Made by a program: the position numbers and the translations under genes
In this document: positions 1 through 10,170 of the stretch, piece by piece
Numbering within the stretch: position 1 is the stretch's first letter
Layout of the letters: each line of letters opens with the position of its first letter
Source: Talpa occidentalis
Taxonomy: Eukaryota > Chordata > Mammalia > Eulipotyphla > Talpidae
DNA: 64,000 bases
Reading direction: 5' to 3'
Assembly: GCF_014898055.3 (NCBI RefSeq)
Contig: NW_023601104.1
Location: forward strand, 79,405,106-79,469,105
The notes under the pieces: generated by a model
The model's input: the letters and a program-made list of their open reading frames with translations, nothing else
The model's database searches: none
What the model was told of the DNA's origin: nothing

Positions 1-224
1 GCCCGGAGATCTGCTGAGTACTTTGAAAAGTACCAGGCACTAGGCTTGACATATGTAATCTCGGTTTTAAAAAATGGTTCATTGTGTTTCTATTATTGTT
101 GGACCCACAGGCAAAGCCTGTGAGTAGAACCTGTTTGGACTGGAATCCAGAATCTATTTTGAGGAACAAATATGGAGGGCAGTGGCTCCTTCAGTGGCAC
201 ATGGCTTCATGGAGAGGGCAAGCA
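1..224. other. Unassigned non-coding sequence at left edge
   Basis: AT/GC-balanced single-copy-looking sequence with no splice-flanked open frame that I recognise. Short open frames here have no recognisable protein similarity and are what chance would give. Confidence 0.5.
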
Positions 225-345
225 CTCAGGGTTAGAGTCCTGGCTCTGTTTATTATCTGGTGGCCTTGGGCAAGTTACTTTGTGTATTTGTGACTCAGTT
301 TTCTTATTTGTCAAATGAAGACGTAATGCTGACACCTGTCCGAAT
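225..345 (-). repeat. MIR SINE fragment
   Basis: The sequence reads like the reverse of the mammal-wide MIR core and tail: a 'gagtcctggctctg' block, then 'ccttgggcaagttactt', then 'ctcagttttctta' and 'gtcaaatga'. These blocks occur in the MIR order and spacing. Divergence is high, as expected of a MIR copy. Confidence 0.75.
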
Positions 346-1061
346 TATTGGAGGACTGAATTCTCTCCAACACCCAGCATGAGGCCTGGTATTGTTGTGC
401 TCTGTCCCCAGGACACCTCTTTGCTGGGTGAACCAGCGGCTGACCCTCACAGGCATGTGGATAATCGCCACCCCTGCCCAGGAGCCAAAGAGAGATATGG
501 AAATTCAAAGAAATGTTGGCCAACAGGTGGGGAGAAGTTTCCATCCCATTCTTTGCCAAACATAGATTTGCTTCTGGAAAGCCAGAACATGCCAAGACAT
601 CGTTGCAGCCCAGATTGCTTTGTTTCATAGCAAATTCATTGTGTTTAGATTACAACTAAACTTTTTTCCTTTTGTCTCTGCCCTGCAAAGCATAGATAGT
701 TCCAAATCTGAATGCCTGAGCCCTGGGTCTGACTTGTTAAAGAAAGGAACGGGGAATTGGTAGGTGTGAAATGGTGAGAGCAGCCAGGGTTCTCAGTAAC
801 TGGTATGTTTGTCAGCATTCTGGGTCATACCTCTTCAGGTAAGCTTGACTGAGTTATACTTCTCTGGGGTTTAAGTTGTAACTGAGGTAGGGAAGCCCAA
901 GGGCCAAGAAAGGATAAGATGCCTTTACATTTTACTACCTCTTTTTATCGCCTCTAATACCCAAAGGAGGGGGTAGACCCAGCCTTTTGTTCCATCCCAG
1001 GAGAAGGCTTCTGTTGAACAGTTAAATCCTGCTGGAAGCAGTTTGGTTTCTTGTTATGGCA
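346..1061. other. Non-coding, no feature recognised
   Basis: Opposing open frames of about 83 and 105 codons overlap at 311-630. They shadow each other, lack splice signals and resemble no protein family I know. No repeat family was identified. Confidence 0.45.
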
Positions 1062-1150
1062 GACAGAGATTCTCAAAGTGTGGATCTCCAGGTTACCTGC
1101 ACCAGAATCCTGTAAGACTTGTTAAAATGACACATTCTGGCTCCCTATGG
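1062..1150 (+). mobile_element. MER5A-like hAT (Charlie) remnant
   Basis: A 'gattctcaaagtgtgg' block followed by 'acctgcaccagaatcctg' and 'acttgttaaaatg' matches the order of the MER5A terminal half, a non-autonomous hAT DNA transposon. Only one end is recognisable and it is strongly diverged. Confidence 0.5.
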
Positions 1151-1194
1151 TTCCTCTTAAATTAGACTCTGGACAAAAGACTAAGAACCTTAGG

Positions 1195-1455
1195 TAGTAG
1201 TTAAGAACAGGGGTTTAGAGTGAGATAATTATAGAATTAACTCCAAGCTCCAGTTCTACCACCTACCACCTTTGCACTTTGGGTAGGGGATCAGGTATTT
1301 AGCCTCTCTGGGTCTCAGTTTCATTGTGTGTGTGCAAAGGGAATGCCGAACAGTCCAGGGATCTGGGACTCACATGGTTGTGAGAAGGATGAAATGAAAT
1401 AATACCCACTCAGCAATACTGGGCATATCGTCAATGTTCAATACATGCTAACTCT
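1195..1455 (-). repeat. MIR SINE, near full length
   Basis: MIR read in reverse: 'ggggtttagagt', 'ccagttctaccac', 'tagcctctctgggtctcagtttc', then 'gaaggatgaaatgaaataata' and 'caatgttcaatacatgc' at the end. Block order and length fit MIR. Confidence 0.7.
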
Positions 1456-2385
1456 TCTTTTTATATGGCACATGTAACTCCAAAAGTCTTAGGACCCTAC
1501 AAGACATAGTAAATGAGCTTGGGCACCATGACCAGTGTTTAAATCCCTACTGTTACTTTCTGCGGGTACAGGTTTTGACAAGTCTACAGAACAGTTGCCA
1601 TGAGCCACAGGAGCTGGACCAGGGCTTGCGTCTGATCCTCACCATGCCAGCCAGGAGAGGGCAGCAAGAGAGCTGGAGTCAGACTGTGCAGTTCCAATCA
1701 CAAAGCCTAACGCCAGGGGCACTCACTCAGAGAGGTCCAGACTGGCACTAATTTCAAAAGACTATCTCTGGTGGGTGGAGGTGTGGCAGCCTGTATTACT
1801 GGCGGGTGGTAGCTGCCTATCTGACTCTTGGCTTTTAGGGACGATTTGCCTTAGGAAGCCACACAAATGACGTTCTATCATAGGAAGCAACAAGACTTTA
1901 CTGAGATGAAAATATCAGGGGACACGCTATGCCAGGGATTGGCAAACTTTTGTACATCTTGTGAGCATGGCATTTAAAGGGATGTTAAAAAGAAGAGAAA
2001 GAACATCTAACAGTGTGAGGGTTAATGATGTAGGTCAACTTGAGAGTCACAGGTGCCCAGATAATTGGTTAAACGTTGTCCTGGGTGTGTCTGTGATAAG
2101 AGTAGCAATGGAATTGGTGGGTCACCCCAAAGTGCGTGGGGGTGGGTGTACACCAAGTCATCACTGAGGGCAGGAATCGAATGAAAGGCAAGAGAAGGGA
2201 GAGTCTGCCTGATGGTTTGAGCTGAGATGTTGGTTTCCTGTCCTGGATAGAGACCGACACAGAGGGCTTCTGGCTTGGATTGTAATACACCATGCTTTCT
2301 GGGGCTCCAGCTAGCAGATGGCGGATGATGGGGCTCTTCACCTCCATCATCCCATTAGCCAACTCCCTACTATATGTGTGTGAAC
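1456..2385. other. Non-coding, with a short hAT end at 1930-1965
   Basis: The piece 'ccagggattggcaaactttt' near 1931 resembles the terminus of the CAGGGGTCGGCAAAC hAT-type family that also occurs at 32261 and 46090. The remainder shows nothing I can classify. A minus-strand open frame of 173 codons spans 2069-2590 but runs through the microsatellite and has no family resemblance. Confidence 0.4.
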
Positions 2386-2437
2386 ATGAACATACATACA
2401 TATACGTATATGTGTACACATGTATGTGTATATATGT
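2386..2437. repeat. Degenerate TATG/TACA alternating purine-pyrimidine microsatellite
   Basis: Interrupted runs of cata, tata, tgtg and acat units make an almost strictly alternating purine-pyrimidine tract. The repeat is imperfect, so it is probably old. Confidence 0.8.
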
Positions 2438-2589
2438 TGAAAGCATTCCTTGTAACCTGGAACAAGGCCTAAGCAGTCCCATTATCACGCTGTGTAGTAG
2501 CACAAGAAGAAGAAAGCAGATAGAAATATGAATGAGTTGGAAAGGAAGGGAAAAATTTGCATGTCGTAACTGACTGCATGGAAAATCCA

Positions 2590-3005
2590 ACGCAATTGAC
2601 CCATTATTATATTAGTAAGAGAGTTCAGGAAAACTACAAAATCAATATGTAAAAGTTACTTTTCTATTCACCAGCAACTATTAGAAAATTTAATTTAAAA
2701 AGATAACTATATCTATAATAGCATGAACAAATACTACACAGCAGGAGTAAATTTAACCAAACATGGGAAAACCCTTTATGGAGAAAACAGTAAAATGTCA
2801 CTGAAAGACATTCAACAAGACCTAACACAATGAGGAGTGAGCATGTTCATGACAGAACAGAATACTGTAAATATTTTAGCTTTCCCCAAGGGGATGTATA
2901 TATTCTAGGCAATTCCATTCAAAATTCTCATGAGATTTTTGTAAGGGAACATGATAAACTGATTCCAAAATTTATTTGGAATACAAAAGGGTCAAGAAAG
3001 ATCTA
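2590..3005 (+). mobile_element. L1 ORF2 fragment, decayed
   Basis: Blocks such as 'ggcaattccattcaaaattc', 'atgataaactgattccaaaa' and 'tttatttggaatacaaaagg' match the order of mammalian L1 ORF2 reverse-transcriptase coding sequence, where the protein reads QNSINVIH.. and MKIEPYLT-like blocks. Many frame breaks are present. It stops where the SINE cluster begins at 3011. Confidence 0.7.
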
Positions 3006-3010
3006 GTCTA

Positions 3011-3279
3011 GGGGCCTCCCTGGTGGCGCAAGGGGTTGTCACGCAACACTATGGAGCTACCCTTAGCCACTGCAGTATGAGTTCGAGGGAGGTGAGGCCA
3101 GGGAGGTGACCCACATGGTGCAGCAGACCTCTCCTGTCTCACCCACTTCTCCCTTCAGCAGCACATTTCAGTCCATCCTCCTGTTCTGCTCCCCACTCTG
3201 TCTCTGGTGAATGCTCTTACCCCTTGTACCGCAGACCTGCACCCCAGCTCTTGAATGCATAAATAATTAACTTAAAAAA
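3011..3279 (+). mobile_element. tRNA-derived SINE, older subfamily (cluster copy 1)
   Basis: The copy begins 'ggggcctccctggtggcgca' with an A-box-like segment and continues through the 'gcagacctctcctgt' and 'ctctgtctctggtgaat' body to a 'gcataaataattaacttaaaaaa' type tail. The tail reads 'cctgcaccccagctc', the older-subfamily form. The B-box region is damaged. It abuts the next copy without spacer. Confidence 0.9.
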
Positions 3280-3540
3280 GCGCAGTGGTTGAGTGCTGGG
3301 TTGAGAAGCTGCCCACAGCCTCTGCAGCACCAGTTCGATCCCCGGCTGCAGGGTGAGGGTCCCACATGGCACGCAGACCTCTCTCCTGCTGCCCACTGCT
3401 CCCCTCAGCAGTGTACTTCAGTCCTTCTGCCTGTTCTGTTCCCCGCTTTGGCTCTGGTGAATTTTGTCACCCTCCTGCACTTCTGACTGTACCCAGTGCT
3501 TGTATTAATAAATAAATAAATCTTTAAAAAACAAAACAAA
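3280..3540 (+). mobile_element. tRNA-derived SINE, younger subfamily (cluster copy 2)
   Basis: It starts inside the A box ('gcgcagtggttgag'), so about 15 bp of 5' end are missing. A good B box ('agttcgatcccc') is present. The 3' part has the younger diagnostic 'ctgactgtacccagtgc', then AATAAATAAATAAATCTTTAAAAAA and an A-rich tail. It follows directly on the A-rich tail of the first copy, a common target for L1-type endonuclease. Confidence 0.9.
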
Positions 3541-3545
3541 ACACT

Positions 3546-4129
3546 AGGGGACTCCCTGGTGGTGCAAGGGGTTAAGACGCAACCTATGAAGCTCACTACA
3601 GCACAAGATCAATCCCTGGTCATGCTCAGCGAAATAAGCCAAAAAGAAAAAGAAAAATACCGGATGGTCTCACTCATAGCAGGAATCTAGAAAACTTAAA
3701 TAAGGAACCAGGAAAATGAATAACTATAAGAAAGTGAAAATCAAAATCAACAAAAAACTATGAACCAGTGACACTTTTTTGGGGGGTGGGGGGCGGGAGG
3801 GGAGGGATTGGGGTCAGAATGGGGGGGTTGCAATTGTATGGGGGAATATAAAAATAAAATTTATTATTTAAATAAAATAAAATAAAATAAAATGTTTGAA
3901 AGTAAAAAAAAAAAAAAAAAAGATCGATCCCTGGACAGGGAGGTGACCAACATGGCGCAGCAGACCTCTTCTGACTCGCCCCCTGCTCCCCTCAGCAGTG
4001 CATTTCAGTTGATCTGCCTGTTCTGTTCCTCACTCTGTCTCTGGTGAATCTTCTCACCCCCCAAAGCTCTGGCCTATACCCCAGTTCTTGTATGTATAAA
4101 TAAATAAATCTTTAAAAAAAAAAAAAAAC
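3546..4129 (+). mobile_element. tRNA-derived SINE, older subfamily, split by an L1 (cluster copy 3)
   Basis: The 5' half is 3546-3619 and the 3' half 3935-4129. The L1 of the next entry lies between them, bounded by 'agatcaatccctgg' at 3606-3619 and 'agatcgatccctgg' at 3921-3934. The 3' half has the older form 'ggcctataccccagttc' and ends in AATAAATAAATCTTTAAAA. Removing one TSD and the L1 restores a contiguous element. Confidence 0.92.
3620..3920 (+). mobile_element. 5'-truncated young L1 3' end inside a SINE
   Basis: The element starts in the last codons of L1 ORF2; the encoded tail reads MLSEISQKEKEKY followed by a short end and stop. A 3' UTR follows with a G-rich tract at 3779-3829, then TATAAAAATAAA, AAATAAAAT units and a pure A tract. 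A 14-bp TSD (13 of 14 matching) flanks it. The 3' UTR is almost identical to the copy at 52011-52569, so both belong to one recent L1 family. The short non-A piece 'tgtttgaaagt' between two A-rich tracts could be a small 3' transduction. Confidence 0.93.
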
Positions 4130-5599
4130 ACGAAGATGCACTTTTGTTCAGCCACATCACCTTCTACCAGTCCTTCCTCCAAATGCAGCACACTGCTGGG
4201 GGAGGGCGGCCGCTCTGGACAGAAAGCCTCACCTGCCCAGGATTAACAAGCAGCTGCCCTGCACAGCAGCCTGTTTTTTTGCCCAAGTCTTGATCAACTG
4301 TCAACCCCTCTGGGTCAATTGCAGTAGCACAGCGAATGCAGAGTGGGGAGGCAAGGAGTGTGGTGCTTCCTCGGGCTTAGCTTCTTGGGTGTGAAGTGGT
4401 GAGGAATCGCTGTCTCACCTGCAGAAGGCTCAGTGCTTTGCTTCCAAGTGTCTGATTGTTAAAGTTAAATGACGCGTTGACTAAAAATTTAATACACCCT
4501 GGAAAGTTGTTCAACGGACCTTAGCTAGGTTTTTGAGTGAGAGTTATAAGTTTCTGAAAACAGTTCGTTCCTTATCATTTCTGAGTGTGCGGCAGTTCGT
4601 GTGTTTCAGGGCTGGAGCGGCTTGAAGGGGAAAGGGGAGAAGCTGCGAGGACTGCTCCGAGCTTGTCGAGGGTGTGTTGCATGACCTGACAACTGGCAAG
4701 GAGGTCTAGGAGGAAGGCAGGAGGAGACACAGCAGGGGCGGCAGGCACACGGGGTGGAATGGGAGAGGGCTTCGGAGGTGGACAAGGAGTTGATGGGGAG
4801 CACCGTGTGATTAACTGAAGGAGTGTGAACTTTTTCTGACAGCTTTGGGAGCACTGAAGACTTGGCGGTGCCCTGAGCAGACAACACTGAGTATGACCCC
4901 GGCAGCTCTCCAGTGCAGGAACTGGGCAAGGAGGTCCCTCAAAGTCCTTTGTTATGTTGTGTGCAAAGCAATAAAAACTTTCCTCAACGATAGGAACTGG
5001 AAAGGGTAGCCTCACTAGGACATGAAATCTGGGTGAAGGCAACCATGCACCTAAGGCAGTGGAAACATTCCTGAAAATAAGGGATGAAGAGGGCGGCTCT
5101 TGGAAGAGGCAGATGAGGAGTTTGGCTCTAGGATGTGGAGGGAGAGGCAGGAGCTGGGGATCTGCGAGGAGCAGGGCATTCAGGAGCAGGCAGCAGGAGA
5201 GGGCTGCATGCAGGGGACAGCTGGGTGAGGACAACCAGGAAGAGAGCAGGGGGCAGGACAGAGACCCGCAGGGGACATTAAGGAGTAAGTGGAAATGGCA
5301 GCCCTGGGACGGATTCAGGAAAAAAGTGTCCAACAAAGTTGGGTGGAAACTTATAATTGGGCTATTGCACCCCAGGAAGGGCAGGGCAGCAATGTTCTGA
5401 AAGTGGGGTTCAGCTGGGAGGTTTCATACAGGACAAGTGAACAAGAAGGGTAATAGAAATGCAAGTGATTCAACAAAATGGACGATGACTGCTGAAGGAA
5501 GCCTGCTCATGGGCCACAGTGTCCCTGGGTCCAGAGGAGATCATGCTCATGTCTGCGTATAAACTATATGCCCTCCTCAAGAGAGATAGCGATTAGAGA
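4130..5599. other. Non-coding; strong purine/pyrimidine strand bias at 4560-5400
   Basis: Around 4600-5300 the + strand is rich in GGA/GAG/AGG words. This removes stop codons from the opposite strand and leaves a 253-codon open frame at 4575-5336 (-). That frame gives a Ser/Pro/Leu-rich peptide with no domain I recognise, and no splice sites or promoter go with it. It could be a decayed LTR or similar element; I cannot assign it. Confidence 0.5.
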
Positions 5600-5870
5600 C
5601 AGATGATATAATAATGGAAAAAGCAAGATTTTTTAGAATCAGACACGGGTTTGATACCACCCTTGCCACCTCCCCATGAGCTCAACTTTTGTATTTATAA
5701 AAAATTAAAACTACATGTTTTTCAGACCTTGAAAGAACTCAATGAGATATCAGAAGTACAGCACCCCAGGTAGGTTGTAGACTCCACCAGGCACCTGTCT
5801 TGTTAGTAACTGCTCTAATTTCTGCCTCTAGTAGGTGCAGAACACATAGTGGGTCCTCATTGAATACAAA
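5600..5870 (-). repeat. Probable MIR/L2-type remnant
   Basis: 'tttagaatcagacacgggttt', 'gaactcaatgagat' and 'gtaggtgcagaacacatagtg' followed by 'ggtcctcattgaat' are words typical of reversed MIR or an L2 3' end. The middle is not alignable by eye. Confidence 0.45.
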
Positions 5871-6020
5871 TTCCCTCTTCCTCTTAGGCCATATTCATCA
5901 GGGCACCTTCTCGGTCCTGGAGTAAGCAACCTGTGATGACTGGCATTCTCTTCCTCGATCAAGCTGATCTCAATCACTGGCAATACTGACATTGAAACAG
6001 ATCCACAAGTTCTTTGAGGT

Positions 6021-6100
6021 CTTAGGGTTCACCTTCCTTGACACTTATTTTCCTGAAATCACTAGGTTGAAAATAAGTGTCAAGAAGGGTGAAATCTAAG
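6021..6100. other. 80-nt near-perfect hairpin (palindromic element or pre-miRNA-like)
   Basis: Arms 6021-6052 and 6069-6100 (32 nt each) are reverse complements at 28 of 32 positions. The 15 pairs next to the loop are perfect (ttgacacttattttc / gaaaataagtgtcaa). The loop is the 16 nt at 6053-6068. The size and shape fit either a microRNA precursor or a small palindromic DNA transposon (MITE). I recognise neither a known miRNA nor a known MITE, and no TA or 8-bp duplication is obvious at the ends. Confidence 0.8.
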
Positions 6101-6907
6101 ACTGCAGACATTCAGGACCTCGTGGCTGCCTGTCCAATCACCCAATGGGTAGTTTGGCTTCCCTGCCACACCCTGGGGGCTTATGCATCATCCCTGCTAG
6201 GTGGGGAACAGACCCCCTCCTCAACACAGATGAGGATGGGAACAACACAGGAGCCTTTCCCAGTTCAGCCACCAAGACACATGGATAACGACTCTCTGGT
6301 GACAAGGGAATTAGGAACTCACACTGCACACTGGAAAGGTTGTCCAAAGACAACAGTTGTCAACAACTGAGCCCAATGTCGCTCCTGCTGAGAGGTTTGG
6401 GCAGCGAGGGAACAGGCTGCCTAGCCCAGGGGACCAGCTTGCAGGAGATAATCACAAAACCCCCGGGAGTGTTTATCTGAAACACAGAGTTCAGAGCCAT
6501 CCCTGGATTTTGCTGAAGAACAAATCCAAGGGTAAAACTAGCATCAAGTAGACAAGAAATAGCGCATGGGGGACTGAGAAGCTGGCAGACTGCAAAGACA
6601 TTCACAACTTCAAAACAACTTCAATTTCAGGTCTGCGGCTCCCAATTTCTTTTCACCCTCTTTACCTTTTAGTTCATTATTACTCCTAAGCTTCAGGTGG
6701 GCATATTTAGTTGGCCCAGTTGGGGACTACATTTCCCATGCTTACCTGCAGCTAAATGTGCCAGATCTCTGGCCAATGGGATATGAGTGAAAGGACATGG
6801 ACAACTTCCAGATGACATCATTTAGCAGGGGGCTCTCTGCCCTTCACCTCCTCTTCCTCCAGGCGGGGATAGAAGGTGGATGTGATTGGAGAGCAACACC
6901 ATGGAGG
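6101..6907. other. Non-coding, no feature recognised
   Basis: Overlapping short open frames on both strands (6077-6605) are mutually antisense and lack family resemblance. No repeat was identified before the TSD of the next SINE. Confidence 0.4.
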
Positions 6908-6921
6908 GAACCTGGGTTCCT

Positions 6922-7203
6922 TTTCTTTCTTTCTTTTTTTTTTTTTAAGATTTATCTTTATACAAAAACCGGGGTACAGGCCAGATGCGCGGGAGGGTGA
7001 GAGGATTCACCAGTGACAGAGCAGGGAACAGAACAGGCAGACTGATGAAACACACTGCTGAGGGGAGCAGTGGGTGAGACAGGAGAGGTCTGCTTCCCAA
7101 TGTGGGATTCTTGCCGGCCAATCGGGATCAAACCCGTGCTGCAGAGGCTGCAGACAGCTTCACAGTGCCGTGCTCAACTGCCTGTGCCACCAGGGAGGCC
7201 CTA
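6922..7203 (-). mobile_element. tRNA-derived SINE, older subfamily
   Basis: Full-length reversed copy: poly(T) and 'aagatttat' at the left, 'gggtacaggccag' (older form), and the A-box complement 'gtgccaccagggaggccc' at the right end. It is flanked by a perfect 14-bp TSD 'gaacctgggttcct' at 6908-6921 and 7204-7217. Confidence 0.95.
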
Positions 7204-7404
7204 GAACCTGGGTTCCTGAGTGATTCTGTGGAGCAGAGCTGTTGACCTGCCGTGGACTGACCATCTGCCTCTTAGCCATTAAGTGAAAGAGAAACACATT
7301 TCTATCCTTTCAGAGCAAATGTATTTTGGGGTCTTCTTGTTACAAGTTACTTTGTACCTTAACTAATGCAGTGTTTCCCAAAAGTACAGGTAATCATTTT
7401 GGTA

Positions 7405-7610
7405 CTGATAGTAGCAGTTGTTGAAAGTTTACTGTGTGCCAGGCATTTTTTAAAATATGTTACATATATTATCTCATTTAATCCACACAACTGTCTCTAG
7501 CCAAGCACTGTTAAGCCCATTTTTAAAAAATGGAGGCACAGGGAGATTAAGTACTTGTCTAAACACTCTTAGCTGTTAAGCAGCCTAACCAGTAGTCAAA
7601 CTAGTATTCT
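7405..7610 (+). repeat. MIR SINE
   Basis: Forward MIR: 'gtttactgtgtgccaggcat', 'atctcatttaatccacacaac', 'aagcccatttt', 'ggaggcacagggagattaag', 'ttaagcagc', 'agtattctgc'. Most of the consensus order is present. Confidence 0.85.
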
Positions 7611-10050
7611 GCATGGAGACCATACCCTTAGTCACTGTTTTTCAAAGCATAACTTTTTACAATTCTATCAGTCAAAGGGACAGTTCAGTTTTCCAGAGAG
7701 CTGTGCCTGAGCATCCAGATTTCTACAAAATTACTGCAGGTCCGAGACAAGTCATTTAACTTCTCTACTAGTTGATTTTTCACCAAGAGAGCAAAGAGAA
7801 GGAGTCTCAAACTACTGACTTCACAGAACTGCTGGAGGGAGAAATAAATCCCTGTATGTTTAAGACATGCTTTGAAAGCTATAACGTGTGGCATAAAGGA
7901 AATGTTGCCTGAAGGCAGGCTGGGAAATCCTTAAACCCAAAAATAACAAAATGCACTCATTTTTAAAAAAAATGCAAATATCATCTAGCAATTTGGCAGA
8001 TGGCCTGCAAAGGCTGCGAAATCTGCTAAGGAGAGGGGCGTGCTTGGTTTTGAGCGTCTGTCATCCTCAACTGAAAAAGGGAGAGAGTAACTGAAATTAA
8101 TTGCAAGAGAGCATACCTGTTTCTGGCTCAACATCCCACTCCCTCCCGCACCCCCCCCCACCCCCATAACAAGCACGCACGCGCACACAGTGCATTCAAT
8201 AGCACAAAAGCACTAATCCCCAGGGCAGGAGTAGCAGCAATCTGCAGTGCCTATGAGAACCAGGGCGGGGATGCAGGAGATGGGGAGTGGGGACGGGTGG
8301 GGAACACAAAATGCTTCCAGTGTGAGAGATTAGGGACTTTGGTGAACAGGTAGCTCCCCACTCAGCTGGCCAGTTGCAATGTGGGCATGATGTTGACAAA
8401 CCTTCTAGAGGCATGCACAAAATTTCCCCATTTCCCAAGGACGCTTGCATTAAAAGTAAAACATGTCAGGGCCACCCATTGATCTCCTGGGATCTAGTCC
8501 AGCTGGGAAGTCCCGGCTGAGTCTCAAAAGTGCTTCCTTATAATTATATACAAGCCACAGAGCACTTTCTCTCCTCTTACCCTACCCCACCCTGATCTGC
8601 CTTGCCTGGCCTCACCCCACCTTCCTCTTCCCTCTTCTTCACCCTACTGCCTCCTCCAGGGAAACCAGCTGTCCTTTGACTCTTCTCTCCCACCTCTCCT
8701 TCCAGTACTTTTGGCTTGTACCCTGTTCTCTTGAAGACACAAAAGTAACTTCCCACTCCCTACTGCCAACACTAACCATCTTTTTACCAACCAGAATCTC
8801 TTCCCTGCCCTCCCCCAATGCATGATAAGGTCTACATGAGTCCTCATGAGCTAAGGTGGGCTCCACTAGCTCTCAATCACCCTTAATGAAGGTATAGGGG
8901 AGACACCCCAAAGTCACATCTCTTTATAGTAACCTGTGCTTGCGGCTCAGCCCGGCTCTGGCCCAGGCCTGAGGCCAGCACACGCCTGGCTGGAGAAAGC
9001 CTCGAGTGGATTTGCAGAGCTCCACCTCCTTGATGCTGCCCTCTCCCCCACTTCCCTGCCTCCAAGATCCCTGCTTGTATCCTGTAGGTTCTGGAGAGTT
9101 CACACCCCCACTTCTGGGGTCCCTCACTGCTGCCCTTTTTTGACCACTAGCTTCATCCCCAGCTGTTAGGCCATCGGCTGACAGTTAACCTCTGCTGGTT
9201 TCACTTTCACTTTCTCAGCTTTCACATGACCTTGGGTTTGTCAGGACCACGATGGGGCAGAAAGGCCCACCTGGGAGGGAGGGCAAAGGAGGAGAATTGT
9301 TGCCCAGGCCAGAGGTGTGGTCAGTGGGCAGATGCCACCCATCGTGAGCTGAGCCTGGCATCTCAAGGAAGAACAGACCTCCCGTGGAGAATTTCATGAA
9401 TCTTCTGCCCTGTGATTGGCTTTGCCCCGTTTAGCCCTGGGGAAAGGGGGCTGCAGAATCTTCGAACCCCCTTGGCACCTCAAGTGGGAGGGGTGGGTGG
9501 ATGTGGCCGGGGGCATAGCGGGGCTGCTGTGCTCAGTGCCTTGCTGACTTACTGTTTGTTTGGTTCGTCTGGACTCGGGGCTACAAACAGTTCCTCTCTT
9601 TGTTTCCACCGCCTTGCAGCTTGCAGAATGTGTGCTTACAAAGCTCCCTTTTCTTCTGCTCCCCCGCGCCAGCCTGTCGATCTGTAGGGCTTGGGCCTGC
9701 AAGCCCAGGCCAGCCCCAGCCTGACTGTCTCAGCCTCCCCTGCTCAGCAGCCGGTGCCCATGAGGCCAGTCCAATGGCTGGGGCCTCCTGGCTGGCAGCC
9801 AGCCCCAGTTCTTAAAGACGCAGCGCTTCTGACAGCTGGGTAGACGCTGCAAGCGTGTGTCTATGTTCCCTGCAGGAGTTAACCTACATAGTTCAAGCCT
9901 GGTCAGCCATCACCTGGGGGAGGAGGGGAATTTTGAAAAATCCTGGGGCCTGGGCTGCAGATCCTGCAGTTCTTATGTCACTGACCCAGAAGTGCAGCTT
10001 GGGAATCACAGATTTTCCCAGCTCCTCAAGGGAATTTCAGTGTACAGTCC
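7611..10050. other. Non-coding, no gene recognised
   Basis: A C-run followed by a short cacg/caca tract occurs at about 8150-8192. The stretch 9400-9830 is moderately GC-rich with overlapping open frames on both strands, none with a recognisable domain or splice context. The words at 9895-10020 ('gccatcacctgggg', 'cagcttgggaatcacag') hint at a further decayed hAT remnant. Confidence 0.4.
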
Positions 10051-10054
10051 ATCC

Positions 10055-10170
10055 TGGGAGTCACCATCTATGCTTCTCAAGCTTCAGTACATTTGGGAAC
10101 CACTTGGGGGTCCTATTAAAATGCAGATTCCAGTCCAGAAGGTCTGGAGCCAAGGTCTACAGATCTAACA
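10055..10170 (+). mobile_element. MER5/MER20-like hAT remnant
   Basis: 'cttctcaagcttcagtacat', 'gggaaccacttgggggtcct', 'attaaaatgcagattccagt' and 'gaaggtctggagcc' follow the order of the small non-autonomous Charlie-type elements. Confidence 0.65.

Noticed and set aside
4575..5336. 253-codon minus-strand open frame
   Set aside because: Ser/Pro/Leu-rich low-complexity product from purine-rich opposite strand, no domain, no splice or promoter context.
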